From contig NC_045134.1 of NCBI RefSeq assembly GCF_007655135.1, positions 8,576,982 to 8,640,981 of the forward strand: a stretch of DNA of 64,000 nucleotides. The letters run 5' to 3'. Position 1 is the stretch's first letter. Each line of letters opens with the position of its first letter. The notes under the pieces are model-generated. The model was not told where the DNA came from. It worked only from the letters and a program-made list of their open reading frames with translations, and made no database searches. The DNA is from Punica granatum. Taxonomy: Eukaryota; Streptophyta; Magnoliopsida; Myrtales; Lythraceae. A program made the translations under genes and the position numbers. Below are positions 44,522 to 53,858 of this stretch, one piece after another.

Positions 44522-46994
44522 ACTTTGAAAACCTCTTTCTCCGGTAATTTATATTAATAATTCTATTATATATTCATATATATATATATATATATATATT
44601 TCTGCTCTAAATTTATCTTCTAATTAACAAAGATTGAATATATTTGTTTACCAGATGTCATTGCCATACTTCAACATGTTGCACCATTGCAGGAAGTAAA
44701 AAGGTCCACAATAGGTGAAATTATCAAGAAAAGAGACATCACGCTAGGCCAGCCAAGGTATAAACAATTGAAGTCAATCAGCTGCATGTGATATATTTAT
44801 CATTTAGCAAAATTTCATAAATAACTATCTTTATCGTATTATACTAAAATTGTTACAGGTCAAAGTCCATTATACTTGCACATTGGGATGAGATTGCTGT
44901 ACATGAAGGTCAAATGCTAGAAGATATAGCCGATATGCTGCCAGTAGTTGCTGTTTCAAAAGCAAAAAGTTGCTTTTCACACCATTTTAAACAAAAATAA
45001 ACCGTTTTGTAGTAAATACCTTTTAACGATCAACTTTATTTTATTTATAGGAGTTGTTACTCTGTCAAGCCTTTCACTTACAACACTTCATATTAACCCA
45101 AAAGTTGTTGAGGAGGAAAATATCAGACAATGGTAACCTTACTTTTACCTCTAACCTTTTTAAGAGTCAACCATTCAGCTCGATGGCCTTCTTCATATGT
45201 GATCTAACCATATATATTTATGTGTTTCTCTTCTGCTTTGCCTTAATCCTTTACATTTGTCCAGGGCCGTAACTTCTGATGGTATAACAAGCCCGACAGA
45301 GTACTTAATGCCAACCACCAGATCGACTGACTATTTCTGAAATATTGGAGTGCAATGCATCTGAATATAAGGTTGCTTCTACATTTCAATGAAACTTCAC
45401 TCCTTATATATTACATAATTTTATTCTCCTGATAAGTATAAGGAAAAAATATGTCATAGCACAACATTTCACTTTTGTATTAATTTTGTTCCAACCTACA
45501 ACATTTTAAAATTACACTATATAGCACATTGTTTAGGATTTAATGTCAATTATGTTATGACGTCAAATTTTCCGTAAAAATTAAACGGAAGGCTAATGTG
45601 TCGCATCCGTGGATGAATAGTGAGCCCAAACTCTTGCCATACGCAAAATAACTCATATTCTAACCCGACCGGTGTCTTTTTTACCCACCCGACTTCCTCA
45701 CCATCAATGCCCGAATCTCATTCCCGCCTTTTCACACATCTCTCGCCTCACTGCAATCCTAAATTTCTCTTCAGTTCAGCGCTTTGCCCTTTCTCCGCCC
45801 TCTTCACCCATAAGCTTGACAGTCTCTCTCTTCACACTTCTCACTCTTTTGTTCCCATATAAGAAAACGAATTAAGATTTACATAGTTCTCACTCTTTTG
45901 TTCCCATATAAAAAAACGAATTAAGATTTGCATACATTTGACAGGTATTACTTCCCTTTTCTTTCTGACAATTTTTCATCAATTGTTCAATATATGAACT
46001 GCAATAACTTCAATATGTATTTTTTTTTCATTCTATTGATGGTGAAGCTATTTTCAAAAAGAGCACTTTTGTATGTGAAGAGGCGGGAATGAGATTCGGG
46101 TATTAATGATGAGGGAGTCAGGTGGGTAAAAGAGTACCGGCGAGTCGAAATATAGATTATTCCGTATATTGAAAGAGTTTAGGCCCAATATAAATCCACA
46201 TGTGCCCTACATTTGTCTTTTGTTTAATTTTCATGGAAAATTTAAAGTCATATTATAATTGACACTATATCCTAAACATTGTGCTATATAGCGTAATTTT
46301 AAAATTTTGTGATAAAATTGACACAAAAATAAAAGGTTGTGCTATGGCATATATTGTTCCCTAAGTATAATGATTTTAACATTGTTCGACATAGAATCCA
46401 TATTGCTCATTCAAGGCAAGCATTGTGGCGATCGATAATGAAGCCAATCCATAGTACGATGCATGCAAAAATTGCAATAAAGGGGTGAAAGTCAATGATC
46501 TTGCTATGTATTGCGACAAGTGTGGTCATTCAGTTGAGTCTTATGCAAGGTGATATATCATTTGTCTCTAACAAATGCACATTATCTCACTATCATACAT
46601 ATATATATTTTTCCTATAATTTGTCTAATTATCTTCCTTATTTAACTACTGCTAGGTACATGCTCAAAATCATCGTGGACGATGGACAGCGGCGAGCTCA
46701 GTTGACAATTTTTTATGCTGCATATAGAATTATCGGATGCTCTATTGATGATCCCATTCGAGAGACAAAGCAGGTAGTTACCCAAATATCAACAATGAGG
46801 TCTACTTGTGATTTACTTGCACAATTTTCCTTAAACAGGGTCGACATCGAGACATCTTAAAGGAGCACATGGACAAAATTACTGAAAGAAGTATATATTT
46901 CATACCAGAATTGGGGTCCGATTCAAATCGAACATCGGGAATGACCATTGTTCACAATGCAATTGAAGGAGGCTCATCCTCCCGTACAAAATGA
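44522..46994 (+). pseudogene. RPA70-like single-stranded-DNA-binding protein gene, broken
   Basis: Exons readable by splice sites: ~44522-44543, 44655-44757, 44859-~44970, 45051-45132, 45265-~45371, ~46456-46549, 46656-46773, 46839-46994. The first part reads as OB-fold DBD-B of replication protein A large subunit (DVIAILQHVAPLQEV, IIKKRDITLGQPRSKSIILAHWDE, LPVVAVSK, LSLTTLHINPKVVEEENIRQW). The later part is the C-terminal zinc-ribbon OB fold (CKNCNKGVKV...YCDKCGHSVESYARYMLKIIVDDG, AAYRIIGCSIDD). The N-terminal half is absent. One-base shift: the frame meets TGA at 45338-45340 while the next frame continues ISEILECNASEYK. A Mutator-like element sits in the following intron. It is probably a decayed member of the large plant RPA-like family often carried by Helitrons. 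Confidence 0.7.
45442..46361. mobile_element. Mutator-like non-autonomous element with perfect 9-bp target duplication
   Basis: TAAGTATAA stands at 45433-45441 and 46362-46370. Terminal inverted repeats start GGAAAAAATATGTCATAGCACAAC on the left and GGGAACAATATATGCCATAGC in reverse on the right. They continue for about 300 bp (ATTTTAAAATTACxCTATATAGCAC, GGCGGGAATGAGATTCGGG). A 9-bp duplication and long terminal repeats are typical of Mutator-like elements. The interior holds pyrimidine-rich sequence (45720-45850) and no transposase. It lies in an intron of the RPA-like pseudogene. Confidence 0.85.
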
Positions 46995-47435
46995 TTGCTT
47001 CACTGTGGAACATATAATTTGGAAATGCTTGGGTGCCAATTACATCTATATATGTCGGTAGTGTTTAATGACGCTCAACGAATTATAATGTAATAACTCG
47101 TTTTGCAATCTCAATCAATATATAACATGATTCCCCTCCTTCAATATCTTCTTTGTTAATACTTGAACTATTTTTGGAATTGTTTGACATACAATTCTGC
47201 TTCCACACATCGCATCATGATAAAATTTAAAATCTGTCCTATTATAAAAGCAAATTGCAATTTGGGATTTCCTGAAATGTAACATGACTCACACTTCATG
47301 AACCACTGACTTCCATTAAATCAACACCATTTCAATGATGTTTCGAAAACATTGGGCACTCCAAAAATCGAACAATAAAATAGATAGTAAAAAACAAGGA
47401 TGCACATACCACGTGCAATGCACGTGGCTTTCTGA

Positions 47436-47439
47436 CTAG
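47436..47439 (+). other. Helitron 3' terminus (hairpin + CTAG)
   Basis: Best of the three Helitron ends in the window: an uninterrupted 8-bp stem with AAT loop at 47409-47427, eight bases, CTAG, then T from the AT target. Confidence 0.75.
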
Positions 47440-48000
47440 TTACTTTAAATGGTTTAAAATTTATTTATCATATTGAATATTATTATCTAAGTAAAATTTA
47501 TAGTAACTAGTTGGGGAGATACATATACTTTTAGTTATCCTGTAAAATTTTTATATTTATAATTAGCATATAATACATGTATACTTTAAGTTTAAAGAAT
47601 TTACTTATCATATTGAAAATTATTATCTATATAAAATATACTTATACTAATTAATTGGGTAGATATATAATTCTATTTATCCTATAAAATTTTAATATTT
47701 ATAATTAATTGTGTATATATTGAAATATTTAATTATATTTATATGAATTTAGTGCTATATTTTGTTCAAAAGAATTTATTTATCATACACAATATTATCT
47801 ATGTAAAATATGCTTATATTAATGAACTAATAGATACTTATAATTTTACTTATTATGTAGAATGACATATTGAAATAGATGTAATTACGTTTATATGAAT
47901 TAATTGTAAAAATAATTACATTAACTAAACTTTAAATATTTCATAATTTGACCATAACTTATTACTTAATTTACGATTCCACCCTTATTTATTTGTTTGT
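47440..48000. repeat. Degenerate ~180-bp tandem repeat between two Helitrons
   Basis: Three diverged units share AATTTA(C/T)TTATCATATTGAA, ATTATTATCTA, AACTA(G/A)TTGGG(G/T)AGATA and CCTATAAAATTTTxATATTTATAATTA. They start near 47455, 47590 and 47765. No coding potential. Confidence 0.55.
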
Positions 48001-48002
48001 AG

Positions 48003-49217
48003 TCAATATAATATAAAGTAGAACTGCGGTGGTCTCGACCATATGACCTCATAGCGGTCGGTTTTTAAATGAAACTTTCTCAAGTTTTTGAGATTTTTAA
48101 GCAAAATTTTAAAATTTTTAAAATATAAAAAATATATAGATATAGATTTGTAAGATCATTACTGATTTTCTTATTTTTTGATATTTTTCAAAATATAATC
48201 TTCATTTTTATTTTTTAAAATATATCAATATAGATTTGTAGGACTGTTCGTTATTTTCTCAATTTTTTGTGCCTTTTAAATAATGAATTTCTAATGATGT
48301 GGGACCTCTCATTATTTTCTCGATCTTTTGAAATTTATTTTTAAAAATATTTTTATTTTTTTATTTAAAAATTTGTGAGTCAATTGTTATTTTCTCAATT
48401 TTTAGCTTTTCCAAAAAACGAATTTTTCATTTTTCATTTTTTAAAGATATATAAATATGGGTTTGTGAGACCTATCGTTATTTTCTTGCATTTTCAAGTT
48501 TTTTTAAGAAAACAAATTTTTTTAATTTTTTAAATTATAAATATTTGAGGAAAAGATCTAGATAAAACAAAATCATGCGAGATTATATTTGCTTTTAATA
48601 AACTTTGATGATATTTTCACAGATATAATCTATTGTATATTTGCTTACCAATCATATCATATTTTCACATATATGATGTGATATCTCTATTATATTATGT
48701 ATGATACGTTATATATATATCAGAGGTATCATATATAAATTGTTACCGATCTGATTCTGAAAAATATTATTATCACTAGAGTTTTTTACTTCTATTATTA
48801 GACTGTTAAAAGTGAGTTCTTCATATTTTGACTTTTTCTTATGCATAAACTTTTGTAAATTTTTTTAATTCTCCAATTTTATGTATGTGGTTATTAACAT
48901 AGACATGATGTAATACCATGATGTAATGTGGTTGTAATTGTTCTTTTTTATTTTTTATGCATAATTTCTTTTCAAATCGGTGGAAATGAGTTTTTCAATT
49001 TGTTGTATTTTTTATAACTTATGTATTGAGGTACTAATTTTTTCCTTATCTTACGCATGGGATTAATTATCATTGGTCTTACATATCTTATAATATATTG
49101 CTATTGATTTCAAATTACTTTTTTTAACAATTTATAAGAATATTTCTTATAATAAAATTAGCAAAAATATAAAAGTATCACTCTTTATCTCGTGCAACGC
49201 AATGGCTCTACAACTAG
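48003..49217 (+). mobile_element. Helitron-like non-autonomous element 3
   Basis: Starts TCAATATAATATAAAG (the expected 5' TC) and runs through a head similar to element 1 (AACTGCGGTGGTCTCGACC, then AATGAAACTTTCTCAAG). It ends CGTGCAACGCAATGGCTCTACAA-CTAG (49214-49217) followed by T. The terminal hairpin is imperfect. Internal diverged units (GATTTGTAAGA/GATTTGTAGGAC, then TTATTTTCTCA) repeat about every 120 bp. No coding capacity. Confidence 0.65.
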
Positions 49218-51052
49218 TATATATATGTCTGTGTGTGAGAGAGATTTTGAAACGCCTTTGAAGTTAATTTTTTTTAGTGTGTAGTTTCACTCTAATTTTT
49301 TCCAGTCATAAAGAACGTAAGGTCTAATGATAGTATCATAATAAGTACTAAATCTGAAATATCTTAATTATCGAGTGAAAGAGCGCATCACTACACTACA
49401 CCCTCTTTAATACTCTAATTTTGTTACAAATATTGTTTCAATTACGAGCGCATGATATTTTTAATGGGTTTCAAATTATCAAAATTGACGTTAATTGAGT
49501 TTTACCTGTATCAGCCAAATCGGTTGGTTGAGCTTCTTGTAGAAACCGTACGAGGCAAGGGGAAGTGAGGAGTTTTGTTGGGGGATGGCATAGAAGTTAG
49601 AGAACCCAAGCCAGCACGTGTCACGACAATCGACACGCGCTGTAATGAGGCCTAGCATGGGGTACCATTCGCAGCACCGTCTTGCCACGCACCCAACCAA
49701 TTGAAATCACCTACCTAACTGAGGTGGGTCCGGCGCCGATTGATTGTCCCCCTGGGGCCCCACCCGAAGCTTCTCAATCTCTGGACTGGACTGACACCCA
49801 TTAGCTGGACCGCATCACAGCGGAAGAAGATGCAAACCGACGATCGTTGGTGGTGGGCGACGTACGCATCGCACCGTGTATTACATACATGCGTACATAT
49901 TACAACACTCACCGGCACCGCACGATTTCCCGTGGCGAGCTGCTTCCTGAGCAAGTCACGCTTGCTATACTGGCCCCGAATTTGCATGTATTCTCAGTTC
50001 CACCCCTGTAATTTATTTTGTCGCACTTTGGCCCCCGAAAGTTGAGACTGGAAAAGATTATGAGTATTGACTAATGCTATTGCTATTGAATGAAACAATT
50101 GTTGGAGGAGGAAATGCTTTACCCGTCCATAGATCGGATGGATATTTCAACCTCTTTTTTTTTCCGATTATAAGGGAAATTTATGAGTCTCCTATAATAA
50201 AATAGAAATTCTAATAATTAAGAAATTGACATAAATAGTCTCACAATAATTATCGAATATGAAACCTCTTTGTATTAGACGAGAGGGTGCGCCGCTATGT
50301 TGTACTCTCTTTGATAATTTTTAAGCTTTTAGATTAGTTCTACTGATGCTTTAAGTTTCTTATTTGTTATCATAATTCAAGTTCGACAACTGATCGGTTT
50401 CTCTCTTGTTCACTCTGGCGGTGTGTTTCAACCTATCGATGAGATCGAGCAGGGTGGTTTGTGGAGTTGAGCGTAGTTGGATTTTCCGTCCGTAGGTCGT
50501 GGAACCGACTTAGTCAGCCAAAGGATATTTCGTAATCGTTCTTAGATAACCCAAATTGATAACGAAATAAAGTTGAACGAGTTTTACGAGTGCAATGCCA
50601 AAGGATGTTTAAGGAGAAGAGAGCTACTAAATCCTGCGAAATTTCCTCCGAAATGGTCATCCGAATACACTCAGTGGCAGGTAATGTAATTTCGGAAACG
50701 TTTTTGGACAATTTAATCATCACCTCAGCTTTGATCGGAATATTATTTTTCCGGCTGAAAAAGCATTTTCCCTAAGGAGAAACGTATTAGAAAGAAATAA
50801 TCTGTATCACATCAGTAATCAGTAATTTATTTGAATAAACATGGAGCACCGAGTAAAGCGAGTACGATGTAATGACTCACCCGTTTGTTCGCATAATTAT
50901 AACTAATTATATATAACTAATTATAATTGATCTCCTTCTATCCCCAATCAAATCAACATCTTTTGTTCTAAAAAAAATCAAAATACTCTTGTTAAATGCA
51001 CTTTCACTAAAATAGTTCCTAAGAAAAATACAAAATTTTTCAATTATGGGAT
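49218..51052. other. Intergenic interval with a GC-richer core
   Basis: The stretch at about 49500-50050 is markedly GC-richer than its flanks (CCGGCGCCGATTG, CCCCTGGGGCCCCACC near 49730-49760). Three overlapping short ORFs here share no recognisable protein family. The remainder is ordinary AT-rich DNA. Confidence 0.5.
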
Positions 51053-51054
51053 TA

Positions 51055-51358
51055 ATATTGTGTTTAGTTTTAGAGTTGAGTGGAGTTCAGTTTTAGTTTT
51101 AATTGGTTTGTAATGATTGTGTTATTAAATTATAAAAAAAAGTGTGAAAAGTAATGAATAATTAAGAGAAAGTAATTATGTTGTTGAATAGTAAAAAAGT
51201 AATGATGGTATTATTGAATTATGAAAAAAATAATTAAGAAAATTCAATATTAAAAATTGAATTGAATAATTAAAAAAATAATAATTGTGTCATTGATTGG
51301 AGATAAATTAAATTAAAATGGAGTATAATTAAAATTATATTATAAAACTAAACAAGTT
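51055..51358. repeat. MITE-like segment upstream of the ARM-repeat gene
   Basis: Begins GTGTTTAGTTTTAGAGTTGAG and ends AAAACTAAACAAG, roughly complementary ends. The interior consists of repeats of TGTGTTATTAAATTATxAAAA and AAAGTAATGA. It is related to 42720-42985 and lies 300 bp upstream of the gene at 51652. Confidence 0.5.
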
Positions 51359-51508
51359 ATAATAATTGTTTTCCAATACTATTTTTAATTTCTCCCAATT
51401 AAAAAGAAAAACAAAAAAAAGAAAATTAAAAGAATAGAATAGACTTTCGAGTTTCGAGCCTCTTTTTTTTTGGGTGAAATCGAGTTTCGAGTTTCGAGCC
51501 TTCGACGC

Positions 51509-51515
51509 CTATAAA
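51509..51515 (+). promoter_or_regulatory. Probable TATA box of the ARM-repeat gene
   Basis: CTATAAAC lies about 140 bp before the start codon, with the CT-rich initiator-like tract 20-80 bp downstream, a usual arrangement in plant promoters. Confidence 0.5.
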
Positions 51516-51530
51516 CAAGAAACAATATTC

Positions 51531-51589
51531 CTCTCTCTCTCTCTCTCTCTCCACACTTCATCACTCTCACACTCTCTCTCTCTCTCTCT
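51531..51589 (+). promoter_or_regulatory. CT-microsatellite leader (two (CT)n blocks)
   Basis: Two blocks of CT repeats separated by CCACACTTCATCACTCTCACA. CT/GA-rich tracts in plant core promoters and leaders are common and bind GAGA-type (BPC) factors; binding here is inference. Confidence 0.6.
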
Positions 51590-51633
51590 ATGCTCTATTG
51601 ATGAGCCTCTGCCTGTCTGTAAATGCAATGTAG
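51590..51633 (+). promoter_or_regulatory. Stacked upstream ORFs in the leader
   Basis: uORF1, ATG CTC TAT TGA (51590-51601), overlaps by one base with uORF2 starting at 51601 (ten codons, ending TAG at 51633). An inner ATG immediately followed by TAG (51628-51633) is a start-stop uORF. All lie between the CT tract and the main ATG at 51652. If transcribed, they should lower translation of the main frame. Confidence 0.5.
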
Positions 51634-51651
51634 CTTTGAGCAGAGCTGCAC

Positions 51652-53858
51652 ATGGCGAAGTGTCACGGCAACGACATCGGCTCTCTCGTCCTCAACCGAG
51701 CTACCACCTCCTCCTCCTCCTCCGCCACCGCCAACAACTCCTCCACCTTCAACCTCTGGAAGTCCTTTTCGGCCGCCTCTCTCCGCCGAAAACTCCTGTC
51801 CGCCATCCGCTGCGGCGGCAGCGGCCTCTCTCGCCGTCACCGCCGCGAGAGCACCGCCAGCAGCGCCAAAATCCCAGCCGAGGAAACCTCGGTACCGCAA
51901 GAAGATACTAAACCCCTGCCTCAACGCGGCGGGAGATCGGAGAAGCTGTGCGATCTGCTGAACCTCGCGGAGATTCACGAGAGGCACGAGAACGAAGCTG
52001 AGACGAGGAAGAAGGTCGAGGAGCTTGAGAAGCTGAAGCGAGTGGTGGAGGACTTGCAGTGCGTTGACTGCAGCAGTGGAGGGAAGACGAAGACGGCAGC
52101 TAGAGATGTGAGGTCGATAGCGAAGGAGAATGCAGAAGCGAGAGCTACGTTCGCAATGCTAGGTGCGATTCCTCCGCTTGTCGGGATGCTCGATTGTGCG
52201 GATCTCGATGCTCAGATCGCCGCGCTCTACGCTCTGCTCAACCTCGGCATAGGCAACGATATGTGAGCTCTCTCTCAGATACTTGAACTTCATCCACATT
52301 GCTGTTTGTTGGCGTACTAATCAATCCATTATCATAGTAAGCGAAACTCTGAATGAATCTCTGCCTCAAAATGTGGATTTCTAAGTACTCGAATGCCGGC
52401 AATTTCTGCTTAGTTCAGCTGAAATTCGGATTTTCGCAGCCGATCAGTTTATTCAGCTCTAATGCATTGGCTGGAAATCCTTCAATTTTTCCGGGTATTT
52501 GATCTGATTTTATCGAAAGCGGCAGTGCTCAGATCTGTTCCTGCACGTTTATTGGTTCAAGTAATCGATCATGGCACGTTCTTTTCGCTTTCAGCTCTGT
52601 TTTTGTTGTGTAGCTGAAGAGCTTCTTTTCAGGAGAATCGAGAGTTGCTCTCATTTTTATAATTGGTTTATCTTTGGAAGTTGTTGCATTTACTATACTC
52701 GACAAGTCACTTTCCCATTTTTTGAAGCGTTGTTGTCTTGGAGCAGTTCCAAATTCCTGCATTGTTGAGGGAATATGTCATTGGCTTCTTTGTCTTTCTC
52801 ATTCTTTTATGTCACGTTTCACAGCACATCTTTTTTCGTATCTTAATCGACGAGTCAGATCGATCTTCTGAGTTTGGATGCTTCACATGGGAGCTAGCTA
52901 ATCTAATTTCTTTGGACCCTTTTCCAGGAACAAGGCAGCCATTGTCAAGGCAGGGGCTGTCCACAAGATGCTGAAGCTCATCGAATCTCCGAATGAGACT
53001 GTAGACCCGTCGATCTCGGAAGCAATAGCGGCCAATTTTCTAGGTTTAAGTGCATTGGATTCTAATAAGCCGATTATCGGATCTTCGGATGCAATCCCCT
53101 TTTTGGTAGATATTCTCTTAGACTTAGACCGTAGGAGTAGTGCCCAAGCAACTCAAGATGCTCTTCGAGCTCTCTACAATCTGTCAATCTTCCCTTCGAA
53201 TGTGTCCTTCATGCTAGAAACCGACTTGGTCCCATTTCTCATGAATGCACTGGGCGACATGGAAGTAAGCGAGCGGATACTGTCTGTCCTCAGCAATATC
53301 GTGTCAACCCCAGAAGGTAGAAAGGCGATAAGTGCAGTTCGCGACACATTCACTATACTGGTTGATGTGTTGAATTGGAATGATTCGCCAGGGTGCCAAG
53401 AGAAAGCTTCGTATATATTAATGGTAATGGCTCACAAAGCGTACGGTGATAGACAGGCCATGATTGAAGCGGGAATCGTCTCAGCGCTGCTCGAGCTGAC
53501 ACTTGTCGGCAGCACGTTGGCTCAGAAAAGAGCTTCGAGGATATTGGAATGTCTACGAATCAATAAAGGGAAGCAGGTGTCAGAAAACTATGGTAGAAAT
53601 ATGGGTTCCGCTGTATCAGCTCCTATTTGCGGATCTTCATCAACTTCAATGACCGGGGTGACAAAGGAAGGCTTGGAAGAAGAGGAAGAAGATATGATGA
53701 GCGAGGAGAAGAAAGCCGTGAAGCAGCTCGTCAAGCAGAGTTTACAGAACAACATGAGGAGAATAGCAAAGCGGGCTAATTTGCCACAGGACTTCGTTCC
53801 ATCGGACCACCTCAAGTTACTCACTTTGAGCTCTACCTCGAAGAGCTTGCCCTTTTGA
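51652..53858 (+). CDS. ARM-repeat superfamily protein (U-box-protein-like, no U-box), 513 residues
   Basis: Exons 51652-52262 and 52928-53858. The split codon AT|G gives GNDMNKAAIVKAGAV, a perfect ARM repeat across the junction. The N-terminal 110 residues are Ser/Arg-rich and disordered (SFSAASLRRKLLSAIRCGGSG). Then a basic-acidic helix (EIHERHENEAETRKKVEELEKLKRVVEDL), then about six ARM repeats (AARDVRSIAKENAEARATFAMLGAIPPLV; AALYALLNLGIGND; SEAIAANFLGLSALDSNKPIIG; ALRALYNLSIFPSN; ILSVLSNIVSTPEGRKAI; RASRILECLRINKGKQ). An acidic run (LEEEEEDMM) and a basic tail (KQSLQNNMRRIAKRANLP) finish it. ARM repeats bind partner proteins. It resembles plant U-box ligase relatives that lack the U-box, so ubiquitin-ligase activity is not supported. 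Intact; the ATGGCG context is favourable. Confidence 0.92.

Larger units (their letters stand above)
41173..47439 (+). mobile_element. Possible larger Helitron carrying an RPA-like gene (element 2)
   Basis: The 3' terminus is very clear: the perfect 8-bp hairpin CCACGTGC-AAT-GCACGTGG (47409-47427), an 8-base spacer, CTAG (47436-47439), then T. A Helitron-like head (ATAATATAAAGCTGAGTTG, then ATGGGTCGGCC) begins immediately after element 1 at 41173-41217. If head and tail belong together the element is 6.3 kb and contains an acidic small ORF and the RPA70-like pseudogene. Plant Helitrons are known to carry RPA-like genes. The pairing of this head with this tail is inference. Confidence 0.45.

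Noticed and set aside
49491..50045. GC-richer ORFs (69-101 codons) on both strands
   Set aside because: Overlapping on opposite strands and resembling no family; GC content alone reduces stops.
51474..51987. Overlapping ORFs of 112-145 codons in other frames of the ARM-repeat exon 1
   Set aside because: Low-complexity Pro/Ser/Gly/Arg sequences produced by GC-rich coding DNA; the real frame continues across the intron into ARM repeats.
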